Shown here piece after piece: positions 53,501 through 62,145 of a stretch of 64,000 nt of DNA (position 1 is the first letter of the stretch; the number at the start of each line of letters is the position of its first letter). A program made the position numbers and the translations under genes. The DNA is from Thalassotalea euphylliae (GTDB lineage: Bacteria > Pseudomonadota > Gammaproteobacteria > Enterobacterales > Alteromonadaceae), in the NCBI RefSeq assembly GCF_003390335.1, contig NZ_QUOU01000001.1, positions 310,001 to 374,000 on the forward strand, written 5' to 3'. The notes under the pieces are model-generated. The model did no database searches, had not been told where the DNA came from, and saw only the letters and a list, made by a program, of their open reading frames with translations.

Positions 53501-56123
53501 GCTTGGTTTCTGGCCGATAGAGGCCTAAAGCAAAGGTTTGGGCATGCAGGCTAGAGTCGAGGCGTTTAAATAGGAGTTTGCCTAATTCGTCCATATCTGT
53601 GGTTGAGGCAATATCTTTACCGACATCCCCTAAAACAAAGATGTCATTGGCTTTACGGTCAACTTGTTTAGATAAGTATTCTTCCGTTCTTTTGTGCTCT
53701 CTAAGGCGATTAACATAGATGCCAAGCACGAGTAAGAGGATAAGTAGTGGCGCTAAGGTTTTAAACCATAAGGTTTGGTACCAGGCTGGCACAACCTCTA
53801 TTGTTAGCTGCTGTGCAACAGGGTTCCAAATGCCGTGCTTATTGCTGCCTATTACCTCAAACACATAAGTGTCTGGCTCCATTCTGGCGTATGAAACACT
53901 TTGCTCTTGGCTAATTCCCGTCCATTCATCAAGATAACCGGTTAAGCGGGTACGATACTGATTATCTTCACTGGCGCGGTAATCTAATGACGCAAAGGTA
54001 ATGGTTAACTGCTTGTAATGATGGGGTAACTTGAGCGTACTTGGAATAGGAAAGACATTTACGCCGTCCACTTCTACACGGGTAATGGCTAATGGGGCGA
54101 CGAATTCATCGGTTTGTATCTTACTAGGGTCAAAACCCGTTAATCCGTCAATACTGCCAAAATAAACATGACCATTGGAGGCTAATGCCGCTGAGCGCGG
54201 TAAAAAGTTATTGCTATGTAAGCCATCATTAATGGTATAGAAGTGAAAGGCCTTAGTGTCAGGGTTTAAGCGATAGATACCTTTTGCTGTGGCTAGCCAT
54301 AGGATGCCTTGTTGATCGGCAACAATAGAAAATACGGCAAAGCCAACATCTTCAATATCTAAGCTGATATGTTCAATTAGGCCAGTGTCGAGTGAAAGTT
54401 TATCTAGGCCGCGATTAGTGGCAACCCACAAGGTATTTTTATCTGTTTGTAGCGCTGAGTTGACGATAAAGTCACTGAGCGCACTGGGCTGGGAATTGGG
54501 GCTGTAGTTTTTAGTCTCGCCTGAGTTAGGGTCTATCCAAAACAAACCTTCGCCATTCGTGCCAACCCAAGCATGTCCTTGGCTGTCGACAAAGGTAAAT
54601 TCAGCATCGACATCTTGTAAAAAGTATTGCAGTTGGTCAGTTGCTGGGTTCCAACGGACAACATTGCGATCTTTTACCTGATCGAGCCATAGCCAGCCTT
54701 GTTGATCATAATCGAGCAATTCTAGTGTGTTGCTATTTTCGCCCGCCCAAGCTAATTCAACCTCAACTGGGCTTGTGGCCGATTCTGCCAGATAAAAAAT
54801 ACCAAAGTTAGTGCCTAGGTATAGTCCTCCGATATTGTCATACTTTAAGGTATTGACTCTGAGTCTTAAAAGGCTGTCCAAGCTTGCTTGCGGCAGGTTG
54901 GGAATAAAGGCCCCCTTGCCATCAAAGTGGACAATGCTTCTGCCTGTGCCAAGCCATAGTGCGCCATCGGGCTTTGGCGCGATAGAATGCACTTGAGAAA
55001 ATAATCCTGCTAGCATTTGCTCCGGTAGAAAGTTAGTCCAACCATCAAAATTGGGCGGTTGTAGGTGAATTTTTTTGACCCCAGAATAGCGTGTGGCTGC
55101 CCACAGTAGCTCGTTGTCATCGACCATAACCTGGCGAATATCACGATTATGTAGTAATGCCCAATCACCTTTGCTAGATGCAGGTTCAAATTGATTCGAG
55201 AGGATATTAAAGCGATAAATTCCGGCAAATGTCGCCAGTAATAAAGCATCTTGATAGGGGGTGATTTTAGTTATACTAGGAATAGCCCCACTGGGAAAGG
55301 CAAAAGCCTCGTAGCGGTTTGAGGAGGGGTAGAAACGACCAAAACTTTTTCTGGTCGCCAGCCAAATCTGCCCTTTGCCATTAATATAAAGCGCTCGTAC
55401 CTCAGGGTGATCTAAGCCTTGCGGGCCAGTGCCAAATTTTTTAAAGGCCGGGCTGTCACCTAATTTTTTGTATAGCCCGTCTGAGGTACCGACCCAGATA
55501 TTACTGTCGGCGTCTTCTTGAATGCTCCATACTCGGTTGTGGCCCAAGCTTGCGGGGTTATCAGGATCATTCGTAAAACGGGTAAAGTGACCTGCCTTAC
55601 TATCAAATAAGTTTAGGCCACCGCCATTGGTGCCAAACCAGATAGCGCCTGATTTACTCTCATGAATTGCCTGAATCTTATCGGAAGCGATAGAGGAGGG
55701 CACTAACGGATCATGGCGAAAGTGCACAAAATCTTGGCTAGCGGGTTGGTATAAGTTAATGCCTCCGCCCCACGTGCCGACCCAAAGCCTGTCTTGGCGA
55801 TCGGTGAGCATGACACTGATATTGTTATTGGACAGAGAGCTCGGCTGCTGGCGCTGATGTTTAAATGAGGTATAACCATAGCCATCAAACCTTTTTACCC
55901 CGTCCGCAGTGCCAAACCAGATAAACCCTTGAGCGTCTTTGACAACATCATACACTTGTGGGTTTGTTAAACCATCGCGCAATGACAAACTTTGTATTTT
56001 TTGCTCCGCAGCAAGCGGTAAGCTTGTTAGACAAGCGAGCAGGCAAAACGCCAAAGTTAACACGGAAAATTTAAAGTAATCAGGAGAATTTTTCACTGCG
56101 GTTAGGGCGCTTAGTTTGGTCAT
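50505..56123 (-). CDS. Hybrid histidine kinase with beta-propeller sensor, GAF, PAS, two receivers and Hpt
   Basis: 1872 residues. The signal region is about 20-40. Two-component-regulator propeller repeats (IWFGTxDGV-like blades) run about 45-690, then Y_Y_Y about 710-780 and a membrane helix about 786-806. GAF lies about 830-990, PAS/PAC about 1005-1125, HisKA with MSHEIRTPMNAIIG (His about 1147), HATPase about 1250-1370 (NLVGNAIKFS, DNGIGM). REC1 has Asp about 1441 (LVLMDWQMP), REC2 has Asp about 1582 (VLMDCQMP) and Hpt has HTLKG (His about 1730). It is an inner-membrane sensor of a periplasmic (often carbohydrate) signal with an internal phosphorelay. The gene starts 7 bp after the REC-HD-GYP gene, its likely output partner. 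Confidence 0.95.
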   Translation of the reverse strand: MTKLSALTAVKNSPDYFKFSVLTLAFCLLACLTSLPLAAEQKIQSLSLRDGLTNPQVYDVVKDAQGFIWFGTADGVKRFDGYGYTSFKHQRQQPSSLSNNNISVMLTDRQDRLWVGTWGGGINLYQPASQDFVHFRHDPLVPSSIASDKIQAIHESKSGAIWFGTNGGGLNLFDSKAGHFTRFTNDPDNPASLGHNRVWSIQEDADSNIWVGTSDGLYKKLGDSPAFKKFGTGPQGLDHPEVRALYINGKGQIWLATRKSFGRFYPSSNRYEAFAFPSGAIPSITKITPYQDALLLATFAGIYRFNILSNQFEPASSKGDWALLHNRDIRQVMVDDNELLWAATRYSGVKKIHLQPPNFDGWTNFLPEQMLAGLFSQVHSIAPKPDGALWLGTGRSIVHFDGKGAFIPNLPQASLDSLLRLRVNTLKYDNIGGLYLGTNFGIFYLAESATSPVEVELAWAGENSNTLELLDYDQQGWLWLDQVKDRNVVRWNPATDQLQYFLQDVDAEFTFVDSQGHAWVGTNGEGLFWIDPNSGETKNYSPNSQPSALSDFIVNSALQTDKNTLWVATNRGLDKLSLDTGLIEHISLDIEDVGFAVFSIVADQQGILWLATAKGIYRLNPDTKAFHFYTINDGLHSNNFLPRSAALASNGHVYFGSIDGLTGFDPSKIQTDEFVAPLAITRVEVDGVNVFPIPSTLKLPHHYKQLTITFASLDYRASEDNQYRTRLTGYLDEWTGISQEQSVSYARMEPDTYVFEVIGSNKHGIWNPVAQQLTIEVVPAWYQTLWFKTLAPLLILLLVLGIYVNRLREHKRTEEYLSKQVDRKANDIFVLGDVGKDIASTTDMDELGKLLFKRLDSSLHAQTFALGLYRPETKRVELIFSLIRGRRRHHITLDAAKPNKPISWTIHHQREFIASTDSEWRNFDMAPRDSLNGENTQTVVCQPLMSGNTLVGVLTVQSDETQAFDPSQINILRIVSSFAAVAVSNMLSFQELAKAEERMDMAMQAANVGTWEWQPDTGEMITNDVWATMIGHERDNLVAEYGAHVNQLQYLVHPDDLKPGLNKLNNHLLTNADFRHELRMKTAEGDWKWILSTGKAMPNKHDSSSFKVFGVHIDISDVKVMEAALTEAKNNAESTAQAKSDFLSNMSHEIRTPMNAIIGMSHLALQTELTSKQQNYIDKVHQSANSLLGIINDILDFSKIEAGRLEIEKINFYLDDVLNNLINVIGFKAAEKAVDLYFDIAPDAPTALTGDPLRIGQILLNLVGNAIKFSDQGGEVIIKVSALSIADEQCQLQFCISDNGIGMTTEQQQNLFQSFSQADSSITRKYGGTGLGLAICKDLTALMGGEIWVESEQNCGSHFFFTLQLGVQAQQASEFIPTNISELNILVVDDSDSARSTISGQLASLKLAHATVATGVLAVDYLTLHNQTSVNNKKPIDLVLMDWQMPDMDGLETIAAIRASDIISRQPKIIMLTCFGQEPQQTTFNQFGISASLAKPITPSNLYEAIVAATQVNSTKQQLVYKAPAKQESLAGAKLLLVEDNKMNQELACELLANADIEVVVADNGQIAVDLVKSQYFDGVLMDCQMPIMDGYTATAEIRALSEFADLPIIALTANVMASDLERVKACGMNAHIGKPINVGQMFNTLARWITPASPQLTSQISKVDLAAKDESLPFNQLDGINVNTGLAATNNSVSLYKKQLLRFLSSYQDFATIFNEALSQSDIDSAAREAHTLKGIAGTIGAYQLYQEAAELEQLCRESAPLDDALTRLLAELDLVLTSIDSVREHLVPAEQQQGGDVDTSLVKDQIAGLIARLEDYDINATEILTKLTPALSNHEVSDTFTQIQKAMDEYDFDSATEHAYQLQQKVGELC

Positions 56124-56130
56124 TTGGTTA

Positions 56131-57168
56131 CTACTCCGCTGCTTGATCTTTAAATTGTTGTTGTACTGCTCTTATTTGTTCTAAGCAATTGAAAAACAAA
56201 GGTACTAGTGTGGGATCAAAATGTTTGCCCGCCTCTTCTTGTAACAAGCCAAGGGCGCGCTCTTCACTCCAAGCTTGCTTGTACGGACGTTCACAGGTGA
56301 GGGCGTCAAATACATCTGCGATGGCAATGATTCTGGCAGAAAGCGGAATTTGCTCGCCTTTTAAGCCGTTCGGGTAACCAGAGCCATCCCATCTTTCATG
56401 GTGAGCAATGGCAATTTCACGTGCCATTTTCAGTACCGGCACGTCGCTGTTGCCAATGATATTTGCGCCGTACTCAGCGTGTTTCTCCATAATTTCCCGC
56501 TCAGCGAGATCGAGTTTACCTGGTTTGAGCAAGACGGCATCCGGAATACCGATCTTGCCAATGTCATGCATAGGTGCCGCTTGGTATAGCAATTCGACCC
56601 AGTCATGCGCTAAGTCCAACTGTTGTGCCAAAAACTTAGCGAAGTAGCTCATGCGAATAACATGCATACCAGTTTCATTGTCTTTAAACTCAGCCGCTTT
56701 ACCAAGTCGGCGGATGACTTCTATGTGGGCGATTTGCAGCTCTTGGGTACGTTGTTCAACGATGGATTCAAGATGGCGGGCGCGATCATAAAGGGCGAGT
56801 TGGGTTTTAACTCTGGCCATTACTCGAGGCGGACTAATGGGTTTTGTGAGGTAATCGACAGCACCTAAGTCAAAGCCAATTTGTTCATCTTGAATTTCAC
56901 TTTTAGCGGTAACAAAAATAATGGGAATATTGGCGGTGCTAATATCGGCTTTGAGCTGGCGGCAAACCTCGTAGCCGTCCATATCGGGCATCATCACATC
57001 CAACAGGATCAAATCGGGCTTTTCAGGTTGTGCAGCAATTTTTAAGGCTACCTTGCCGTTCATTGCCACTTTAACTTTGAAGTGAGGCGTTAATATTGAG
57101 CCTAATACTTCAATATTACCTGGTGTATCATCTACTACCAGTATGGTTTTGGGATCTTCTGGCAACAT
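56131..57168 (-). CDS. Response regulator with HD-GYP c-di-GMP phosphodiesterase domain
   Basis: 345 residues from ATG at 57168, where AAAGGAAG lies 6 bp upstream; a TTG at 57189 is rejected. The receiver (about 8-125) has the DD pair at 13/14, phospho-acceptor Asp57 (LLDVMMP) and Lys in LTKPISPP. A coiled linker leads to HD-GYP (about 155-335) with MHDIGKIGIPD and HHERWDGSGYPNGL. It would degrade c-di-GMP when phosphorylated. First gene of a two-gene operon with the hybrid kinase. No promoter could be recognised upstream. Confidence 0.95.
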   Translation of the reverse strand: MLPEDPKTILVVDDTPGNIEVLGSILTPHFKVKVAMNGKVALKIAAQPEKPDLILLDVMMPDMDGYEVCRQLKADISTANIPIIFVTAKSEIQDEQIGFDLGAVDYLTKPISPPRVMARVKTQLALYDRARHLESIVEQRTQELQIAHIEVIRRLGKAAEFKDNETGMHVIRMSYFAKFLAQQLDLAHDWVELLYQAAPMHDIGKIGIPDAVLLKPGKLDLAEREIMEKHAEYGANIIGNSDVPVLKMAREIAIAHHERWDGSGYPNGLKGEQIPLSARIIAIADVFDALTCERPYKQAWSEERALGLLQEEAGKHFDPTLVPLFFNCLEQIRAVQQQFKDQAAE

Positions 57169-57695
57169 ACGTTTCTTCCTTTGGTACAAAAGGATGCTCT
57201 GACATCCTACTTCTCCATCAACAGAGTGGCTGCGCGGTAATAAGTACGCTAGCGCTTTATCTACGATACCAGGCGAGTCTTTTTTTCCAGAGAGACAATG
57301 CTAAGAGGTGGCCTGATTAAGCTGCTATCCTACTGATTAATATTATCAATTTCAGGTTTGATTAGATAGTAAACAGTTTCGTTTGTCTGATAAAGGTCAA
57401 AGAAATAAAGATAACGACTAGATACGACTAAAAGTCCGATCACTTGGGTACGCTTAGTCCGTGCATTCAATATGTGCAGGGAGCGATAAATAAAGAGTAT
57501 CTATATTCTCGTAATATAGCGTTAAATGAGTATGCTCTAGGCTAATGCCTCTGTTGATAGGGAAACCCCAGTGATGCACTATAGTGCTAGCTGTGCTTTT
57601 TACTTTGCTCACTTAGCTTATTTAGCGCGATAGCCGCAGATTTTATACCAGCTAGGCTTAGCGTGAATGCCAATAAACACTAGAAAGAGGACAGC

Positions 57696-57991
57696 GTTAT
57701 TTCTCAGGCTGAGCCTTACTGCAATCTAAGCTATATCTTTGGTAGTAAAGGTAATGTTTCGGATGTTGTCGAGGTTTACTGCGGCAATTTTTAAGGTGTT
57801 ACTGGTTACGCGAAAAAGTGGCAAGCCAACCTGAACTACCAACCAGCAACATTAGCTGAGCAGGTGGTAGCAACAGAACGCAGCTTGTTATGGCGCCATG
57901 GCAAAAGCTCATTTTTGGCAGCACTAATAACGGTATTTCACCGCGATTCCATAGTTATCTCCAGTTTATCAATTTGCTATTAGAGCTAGAG
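57696..57991 (+). pseudogene. Possible decayed gene, no family recognised
   Basis: The frame from 57696 reads protein-like sequence (PYCNLSYIFGSKGNVSDVVE) with one TAA after CGNF, and continues GVTGYAKKWQANLNYQP to a stop at 57983. A neighbouring frame gives a plausible C-terminus (FGSTNNGISPRFHSYLQFI) ending in a Leu-Glu repeat encoded by GAGCTA units. This fits a gene damaged by a stop and a frameshift. The preceding stretch 57190-57695 shows no gene or signal that I can support. Confidence 0.35.
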
Positions 57992-58468
57992 CTAGAGCTG
58001 AGGTGAATATTTGCTGTGAAAGTCTTGAATTTGACCGCTCAGGTAAACAATGCGCTCAGCCATTCCTTCGATAACCGCATCTTTGAATTTGTCTTTTAAT
58101 ACAACGGGTAAGCCGTGCAAAGTATCTTGATCCATACACAGCACAATCACTTCATTTAGCGCTCTAGCAGTGGCGCTTTTGGGCCTTTTTTTGATAAAGC
58201 TACCCTCACCAATAAATTGCCCGGCTTTGATAACCCCAAGGGCTTGAGTGCCGCCTTGTTTTAATATCTCTACTTCACCTGAAAGCACAATATAAAAATG
58301 GCTGTTATGATCCAACTCTGATTGCACAAATTGATTGGGCTTGCAGTTATAAACTTTACTTTTTTGAAGTAACAACTCGCGTTGTTCAATGGTAAAGCCT
58401 TTAAAGAAATTAATGCGGCCAATAATCTCAAGCAGTTTTAATCTAGATATTTTATTTAACGGTAACAT
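57992..58468 (-). CDS. Cyclic-nucleotide-binding (Crp/cNMP) domain protein
   Basis: 158 residues forming one cNMP-binding beta-roll (about 18-130): FFKGFTIEQRELLL, a phosphate-binding-cassette-like GEGSFIKKRPKSATARA (Gly-Glu...Arg-Ser/Lys-Ala-Thr order) and a short C-terminal helix. There is no HTH domain, so it is not a Crp-type transcription factor. It may sense cAMP or another nucleotide and act by protein contact. It is transcribed alone, divergent from the small gene at 58700. Confidence 0.85.
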   Translation of the reverse strand: MLPLNKISRLKLLEIIGRINFFKGFTIEQRELLLQKSKVYNCKPNQFVQSELDHNSHFYIVLSGEVEILKQGGTQALGVIKAGQFIGEGSFIKKRPKSATARALNEVIVLCMDQDTLHGLPVVLKDKFKDAVIEGMAERIVYLSGQIQDFHSKYSPQL

Positions 58469-58588
58469 GTGAGCTAAACCATCGATTTGATACAGGTAAT
58501 TTTGCCGAGCAAAATAGATTAGTCAATGGCTATCTTATTCTCACAATATGACTGATTAATTATTTCCCTTGCATTGGTTAACGAGAAA

Positions 58589-58604
58589 AGACAAATATTT
58601 GTCT
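58589..58604. promoter_or_regulatory. 16-bp perfect palindrome in the divergent region
   Basis: AGACAAATATTTGTCT is a perfect dyad between the minus-strand cNMP-binding gene and the plus-strand remnant at 58700. It is a candidate operator for a dimeric regulator. Confidence 0.45.
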
Positions 58605-58699
58605 GAAAGCTAGACACTGTTAGCGTTGATGCGTTGCTGCTAGGACATGCAGATGGGTAATCCAGTTGTTGATTTATTTGAATCCATAGGAAATAATTA

Positions 58700-58993
58700 A
58701 TGTCTTCTCCATTTAACCTGATCTATTCTGCGGGCTCTGCTGCGGCAGGCGTTTTTCTAGAAAAGCATAAAGCCAACAAAGTTTATCGTGAAATTCATCC
58801 TGTCTTAATTAATACGATTAAGCAACGTGGACGTAATTCACCTGATGCCAAATGATTGCTTAATGTTTTAGGTGGTTTGCCGAGTATAGGTTTGCGTCAA
58901 CGGAATTTTAAAAGGCGATATGTTTTGAATGAAAATGGTTGGAGGGAACTTCCAAACGATCCTGAACAATTACCTTATGGTTTTTGGCACTAG
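58700..58993 (+). pseudogene. Small gene with an in-frame TGA (51 + 45 codons)
   Basis: ATG 58700, preceded by AGGA, encodes 51 residues (MSSPFNLIYSAGSAAAGVFL...) to TGA 58853-58855. The same frame continues for 45 codons with protein-like content (RYVLNENGWRELPNDPEQLP) to TAG 58991-58993. This suggests a 97-codon gene broken by one nonsense change; alternatively only the 51-residue protein is made. No family is recognised. The end overlaps the ribosome-site region of the next gene. Confidence 0.45.
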
Positions 58994-59004
58994 CGGGGGG
59001 AGCT

Positions 59005-59397
59005 ATGGGTAAAACTATATGGAAGTTCATCGCAGTACTGTTTTTGCTAATTTTTACACATGATGTGTATGACTTTAGTAAGCTCTTTTATTTAGACTTA
59101 TTAGACACGCCGAATTGGCTCAACATAGGTAATTTATTAGCAGGGGCAATATTGCTAATTTCTTTGGTGAGTTATGCATTCAATCTAAGATTGGTATCTG
59201 CCCACGCCTGTTACTTTGCTATCTTGGTAAATGTCTTATTCTTGGTTGCAACGCACTATTATGAGTTTAGTTTGGGCGGGTATGACAAGAGCGAAATGAT
59301 ATTAGTAGTCATTCTTAACTTGTTTATATTGCTACTGGTATCAAGTGCAATTTGGCAGCACGCCAAAGAGTTGAAGCTAGAGGATACAACTAAATAG
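59005..59397 (+). CDS. Small membrane protein, function unknown
   Basis: 130 residues from ATG 59005, with GGGGGGAG just upstream; a TTG at 58984 is less likely. Four hydrophobic helices are visible (about 5-25, 42-62, 68-88, 100-122) and the tail is charged (HAKELKLEDTTK). No family is recognised. It could belong with the remnant gene in front, as both share the strand and the stop/start region overlaps. Confidence 0.65.
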   Translation: MGKTIWKFIAVLFLLIFTHDVYDFSKLFYLDLLDTPNWLNIGNLLAGAILLISLVSYAFNLRLVSAHACYFAILVNVLFLVATHYYEFSLGGYDKSEMILVVILNLFILLLVSSAIWQHAKELKLEDTTK

Positions 59398-59478
59398 CGA
59401 CTTAATGGTTGCTGATTAATCAGCTGGTTTTTTTAAGATAAAAGACTAAATTCCTACTCTTTCTGTACCGCTACTAGA

Positions 59479-59658
59479 CATAAAAAGCCTCGACTTTCAC
59501 TAAGAAAAGGCGAAGCTTTTAAAGCTAGTTTAGAAAACTAAATTACTTAGCGTCTTTACGTGCTTTAGCTTCAGCAATAACTTCTTCAGCTACTTTTTAT
59601 GGCGCTGCTTGAGTTATAGACTGGCTGAATTCCAACTTCCTTTGAACAATCAGCAGAT
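59479..59658 (-). repeat. Decayed fusA2 3'-end repeat, copy A
   Basis: Read on the minus strand it resembles the last about 80 bases of the EF-G paralogue gene (a stretch reading AEEVIAEAKARKDAK then stop), TTTAGTTTTCTAAACTAGC and the terminator hairpin (AAAAGCTTCGCCTTTTC ... AAGTCGAGGCTTTTT). It lies furthest from the gene. With copy B it fills the 510-bp gap 59398-59907. Confidence 0.85.
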
Positions 59659-59830
59659 ACAAAAAAGCCTCGACTTTCAATAAGAAAAGGCGAAGCTTTT
59701 AAAGCTAGTTTAGAAAACTAAATTACTTAGCTTCTTTTCTTGTATCAACCGCTTTAACTTCAGTGATAACTTCTTTAACAACTTTTATGGTGCTGGCTGA
59801 ATTCCAATTGTCTTTGAAAAATCAACAGAT
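59659..59830 (-). repeat. Decayed fusA2 3'-end repeat, copy B
   Basis: The same unit as copy A, next to the gene, with a coding remnant KEVITEVKAVDTRKEAK then stop on the minus strand, followed by its own terminator copy. Similarity to the true gene ends at the bases encoding the EFS segment, so only the last about 90 coding bases are duplicated. Confidence 0.87.
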
Positions 59831-59832
59831 AT

Positions 59833-59874
59833 AAAAAAGCCCCGACTTTCGCTAAGAAAAGGCGAGGCTTTTAA
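59833..59874 (-). terminator. Terminator of fusA2
   Basis: On the minus strand the stem AAAGCCTCGCCTTT / AAAGTCGGGGCTTT pairs in 13 of 14 positions and ends in a T run. Two more copies occur in the downstream repeats. Confidence 0.87.
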
Positions 59875-59907
59875 AAGCTAGTTTAGAAAACTAAATAACT
59901 CTTTTAA

Positions 59908-61992
59908 TTACTTAGCTTCGTTACGTGCTTTAACTTCAGCGATAACTTCTTCAGCAACGTTCTGTGGTGCTGCTGCGTAGTGGCTGAATTCCATAGAGAA
60001 TTGACCACGACCTGAAGTGATTGTACGTAAGTGACCGATGTAACCAAACATTTCTGATAATGGAACGTCTGCTTTAATGCGAACGCCAGTAGTACCAGCT
60101 TCTTGGTCTTTGATCATACCGCGACGACGGTTAAGGTCACCAATTACGTCACCAACGTTGTCTTCTGGCGTGAACACGTCAACTTTCATGATTGGCTCAA
60201 GAAGTTGTGCACCAGCTTTTGGAATTGATTGACGGAAAGCGCCTTTCGCTGCGATTTCGAACGCTACTGCTGACGAGTCAACTGCGTGGAAACCACCGTC
60301 GAATAATTCGATCTCAACGTCTAATACTGGGAAGCCAGCTAGAACACCTTGATCCATCATTCCTTTAAAGCCTTTCTCGATTGCAGGGAAGAATTCCTTA
60401 GGAACGTTACCACCTACAACGGTAGACTTAAATGTGAAGCCTGAGTTTGGCTCACCTGGCTTGATGCGGTAGTCGATCTTACCGAACTGACCAGAACCAC
60501 CAGATTGTTTCTTATGCGTGTATGAATCTTCAATCGCTTGTGTGATCGTTTCACGGTACGCTACTTGTGGCTTACCAACTTCTAGTTCAACACCGTAAGT
60601 ACGCTTAAGGATGTCAACTTTGATGTCTAAGTGAAGTTCACCCATACCTTTAAGGATGGTTTCACCTGAATCTTCGTCAGTTTCAACTTGGAACGTTGGA
60701 TCTTCTGCAACCATCTTACCGATCGCGATACCCATCTTCTCAGCACCACCTTTCTCTTTTGGAGAAACAGCGATTGAGATTACTGGCTCTGGGAATACCA
60801 TCGCTTCAAGCGTACAAGGCTGTTTCACATCACATAATGTGTGACCTGTTTGAACGTTCTTCATACCTACGATAGCAAGAATGTCACCCGCTTGTGCTTC
60901 AGTAAGCTCAGTACGGTCTTCCGCTTGCATCTCAACCATACGACCGATACGCTCTGTTTTACCAGTGAACGAGTTAAGTACTGTGTCACCTTTCTTGATG
61001 CGACCAGAATATACACGTACGAACGTAAGTGCACCGAAACGGTCATCCATAATTTTGAATGCTAAGGCACGGAACGGCTCTTCAGCGTCAACAATAGCGT
61101 GTTCACCAGTAGGCTCACCTTCTTCGTCAGTAAGTGGCTGAGGTGGAACTTCAGTTGGTGACGGTAAGTAGTCAACAACAGCGTCAAGAAGCAATTGCAT
61201 ACCTTTGTTCTTGAACGCAGAACCACAGTATGTAGGGAAGAACAATAACTCGTTTGTACCTTTACGGATACAGGCTTTGATTTGCTCTTCAGAAGGCTCA
61301 ACACCTTCCATGTATTCCATTAATAAGTCATCGTCTGCTTCTAGTGCAGTTTCGATTAACATTTCACGGTACTCAGCAGCTTGGTCTACCATGTCTGCTG
61401 GAATGTCTTGAACTTCGTAGTTTTCTGGTTGACCTGAATCATCCCATACGTAAGCTTTTTGGCTTAATACGTCAACAACACCAACGAAGTTATCTTCTTC
61501 ACCAATTGGTAAAGTCATCACTAGTGGGTTAGCGCCAAGTACGTTTTTCACTTGGTCTTTAACGCGGAAGAAGTTTGCACCTAAACGGTCTAACTTGTTA
61601 ACGAAGATCAAACGAGCAACTTTTGACTCGTTCGCGTAACGCCAGTTAGTTTCTGATTGCGGCTCAACACCACCAGAACCACAGAATACACCAATACCAC
61701 CATCAAGCACTTTAAGAGAACGGTAAACTTCAACTGTGAAGTCAACGTGACCCGGGGTGTCGATTACGTTAAAACGGTGCTTTTTCCACTCACAAGTTAC
61801 AGCAGCAGACTGGATAGTAATACCACGCTCAGCTTCTTGCTCCATGAAGTCAGTAGTAGATTCACCATCGTGAACTTCACCGATCTTGTGGATCATACCT
61901 GTAAGTTTCAAAATTCGTTCAGTTGTTGTGGTTTTACCAGCATCAACGTGAGCGAAAATACCAATATTTCTGTATTTTGATAAATCTGCCAT
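59908..61992 (-). CDS. fusA2: Elongation factor G paralogue (EF-G2)
   Basis: 694 residues from ATG at 61992, where MADLSKYRNIGIFAHVDAGKTTTTERIL begins; an 11-residue upstream extension is rejected. The GTPase motifs (AHVDAGKT, DTPGHVDF, NKLDRLGA) and domains II-V (GMGELHLDI, QSGGSGQFGKIDY) are intact. It is clearly distinct from the str-operon EF-G at 46478. In other bacteria a second EF-G can specialise in translocation or ribosome recycling; which applies here is unknown. Codon use is biased like the ribosomal genes, so it is probably highly expressed. Confidence 0.95.
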   Translation of the reverse strand: MADLSKYRNIGIFAHVDAGKTTTTERILKLTGMIHKIGEVHDGESTTDFMEQEAERGITIQSAAVTCEWKKHRFNVIDTPGHVDFTVEVYRSLKVLDGGIGVFCGSGGVEPQSETNWRYANESKVARLIFVNKLDRLGANFFRVKDQVKNVLGANPLVMTLPIGEEDNFVGVVDVLSQKAYVWDDSGQPENYEVQDIPADMVDQAAEYREMLIETALEADDDLLMEYMEGVEPSEEQIKACIRKGTNELLFFPTYCGSAFKNKGMQLLLDAVVDYLPSPTEVPPQPLTDEEGEPTGEHAIVDAEEPFRALAFKIMDDRFGALTFVRVYSGRIKKGDTVLNSFTGKTERIGRMVEMQAEDRTELTEAQAGDILAIVGMKNVQTGHTLCDVKQPCTLEAMVFPEPVISIAVSPKEKGGAEKMGIAIGKMVAEDPTFQVETDEDSGETILKGMGELHLDIKVDILKRTYGVELEVGKPQVAYRETITQAIEDSYTHKKQSGGSGQFGKIDYRIKPGEPNSGFTFKSTVVGGNVPKEFFPAIEKGFKGMMDQGVLAGFPVLDVEIELFDGGFHAVDSSAVAFEIAAKGAFRQSIPKAGAQLLEPIMKVDVFTPEDNVGDVIGDLNRRRGMIKDQEAGTTGVRIKADVPLSEMFGYIGHLRTITSGRGQFSMEFSHYAAAPQNVAEEVIAEVKARNEAK

Positions 61993-62053
61993 TTTCTTGC
62001 TCTGCTTGTACCTAATTAAAATCAATTAGGGGTTAGTGATTAAAAACCGCGCG

Positions 62054-62080
62054 AGTATACCAGAACTTAACGAAAACCAA
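62054..62080 (-). promoter_or_regulatory. Promoter of fusA2
   Basis: On the minus strand, extended -10 TGGTATACT (62054-62062) has TTGGTT 15 bp upstream (62075-62080), about 60 bp before the start codon. A GC-rich start region (CGCGCGG) follows. Confidence 0.6.
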
Positions 62081-62145
62081 CATAGAAAAAGTTGAAATTA
62101 ATCGTTTCGTCACTAATGCCCAGCTAATTAAGAGATCACCAACTC

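Noticed and set aside
57976..57999. Short tandem repeat GAGCTA
   Set aside because: Only about three units; it encodes a Leu-Glu run at the end of a probable remnant gene and is not evidence of a functional repeat.
58853..58855. TGA as a selenocysteine codon
   Set aside because: No SECIS-like structure or selenoprotein family was recognised; a nonsense mutation is simpler.
59479..59830. A REP/ERIC-type dispersed repeat
   Set aside because: The units match the 3' end of the adjacent gene in coding frame, so they are local duplications; dispersal cannot be tested here.
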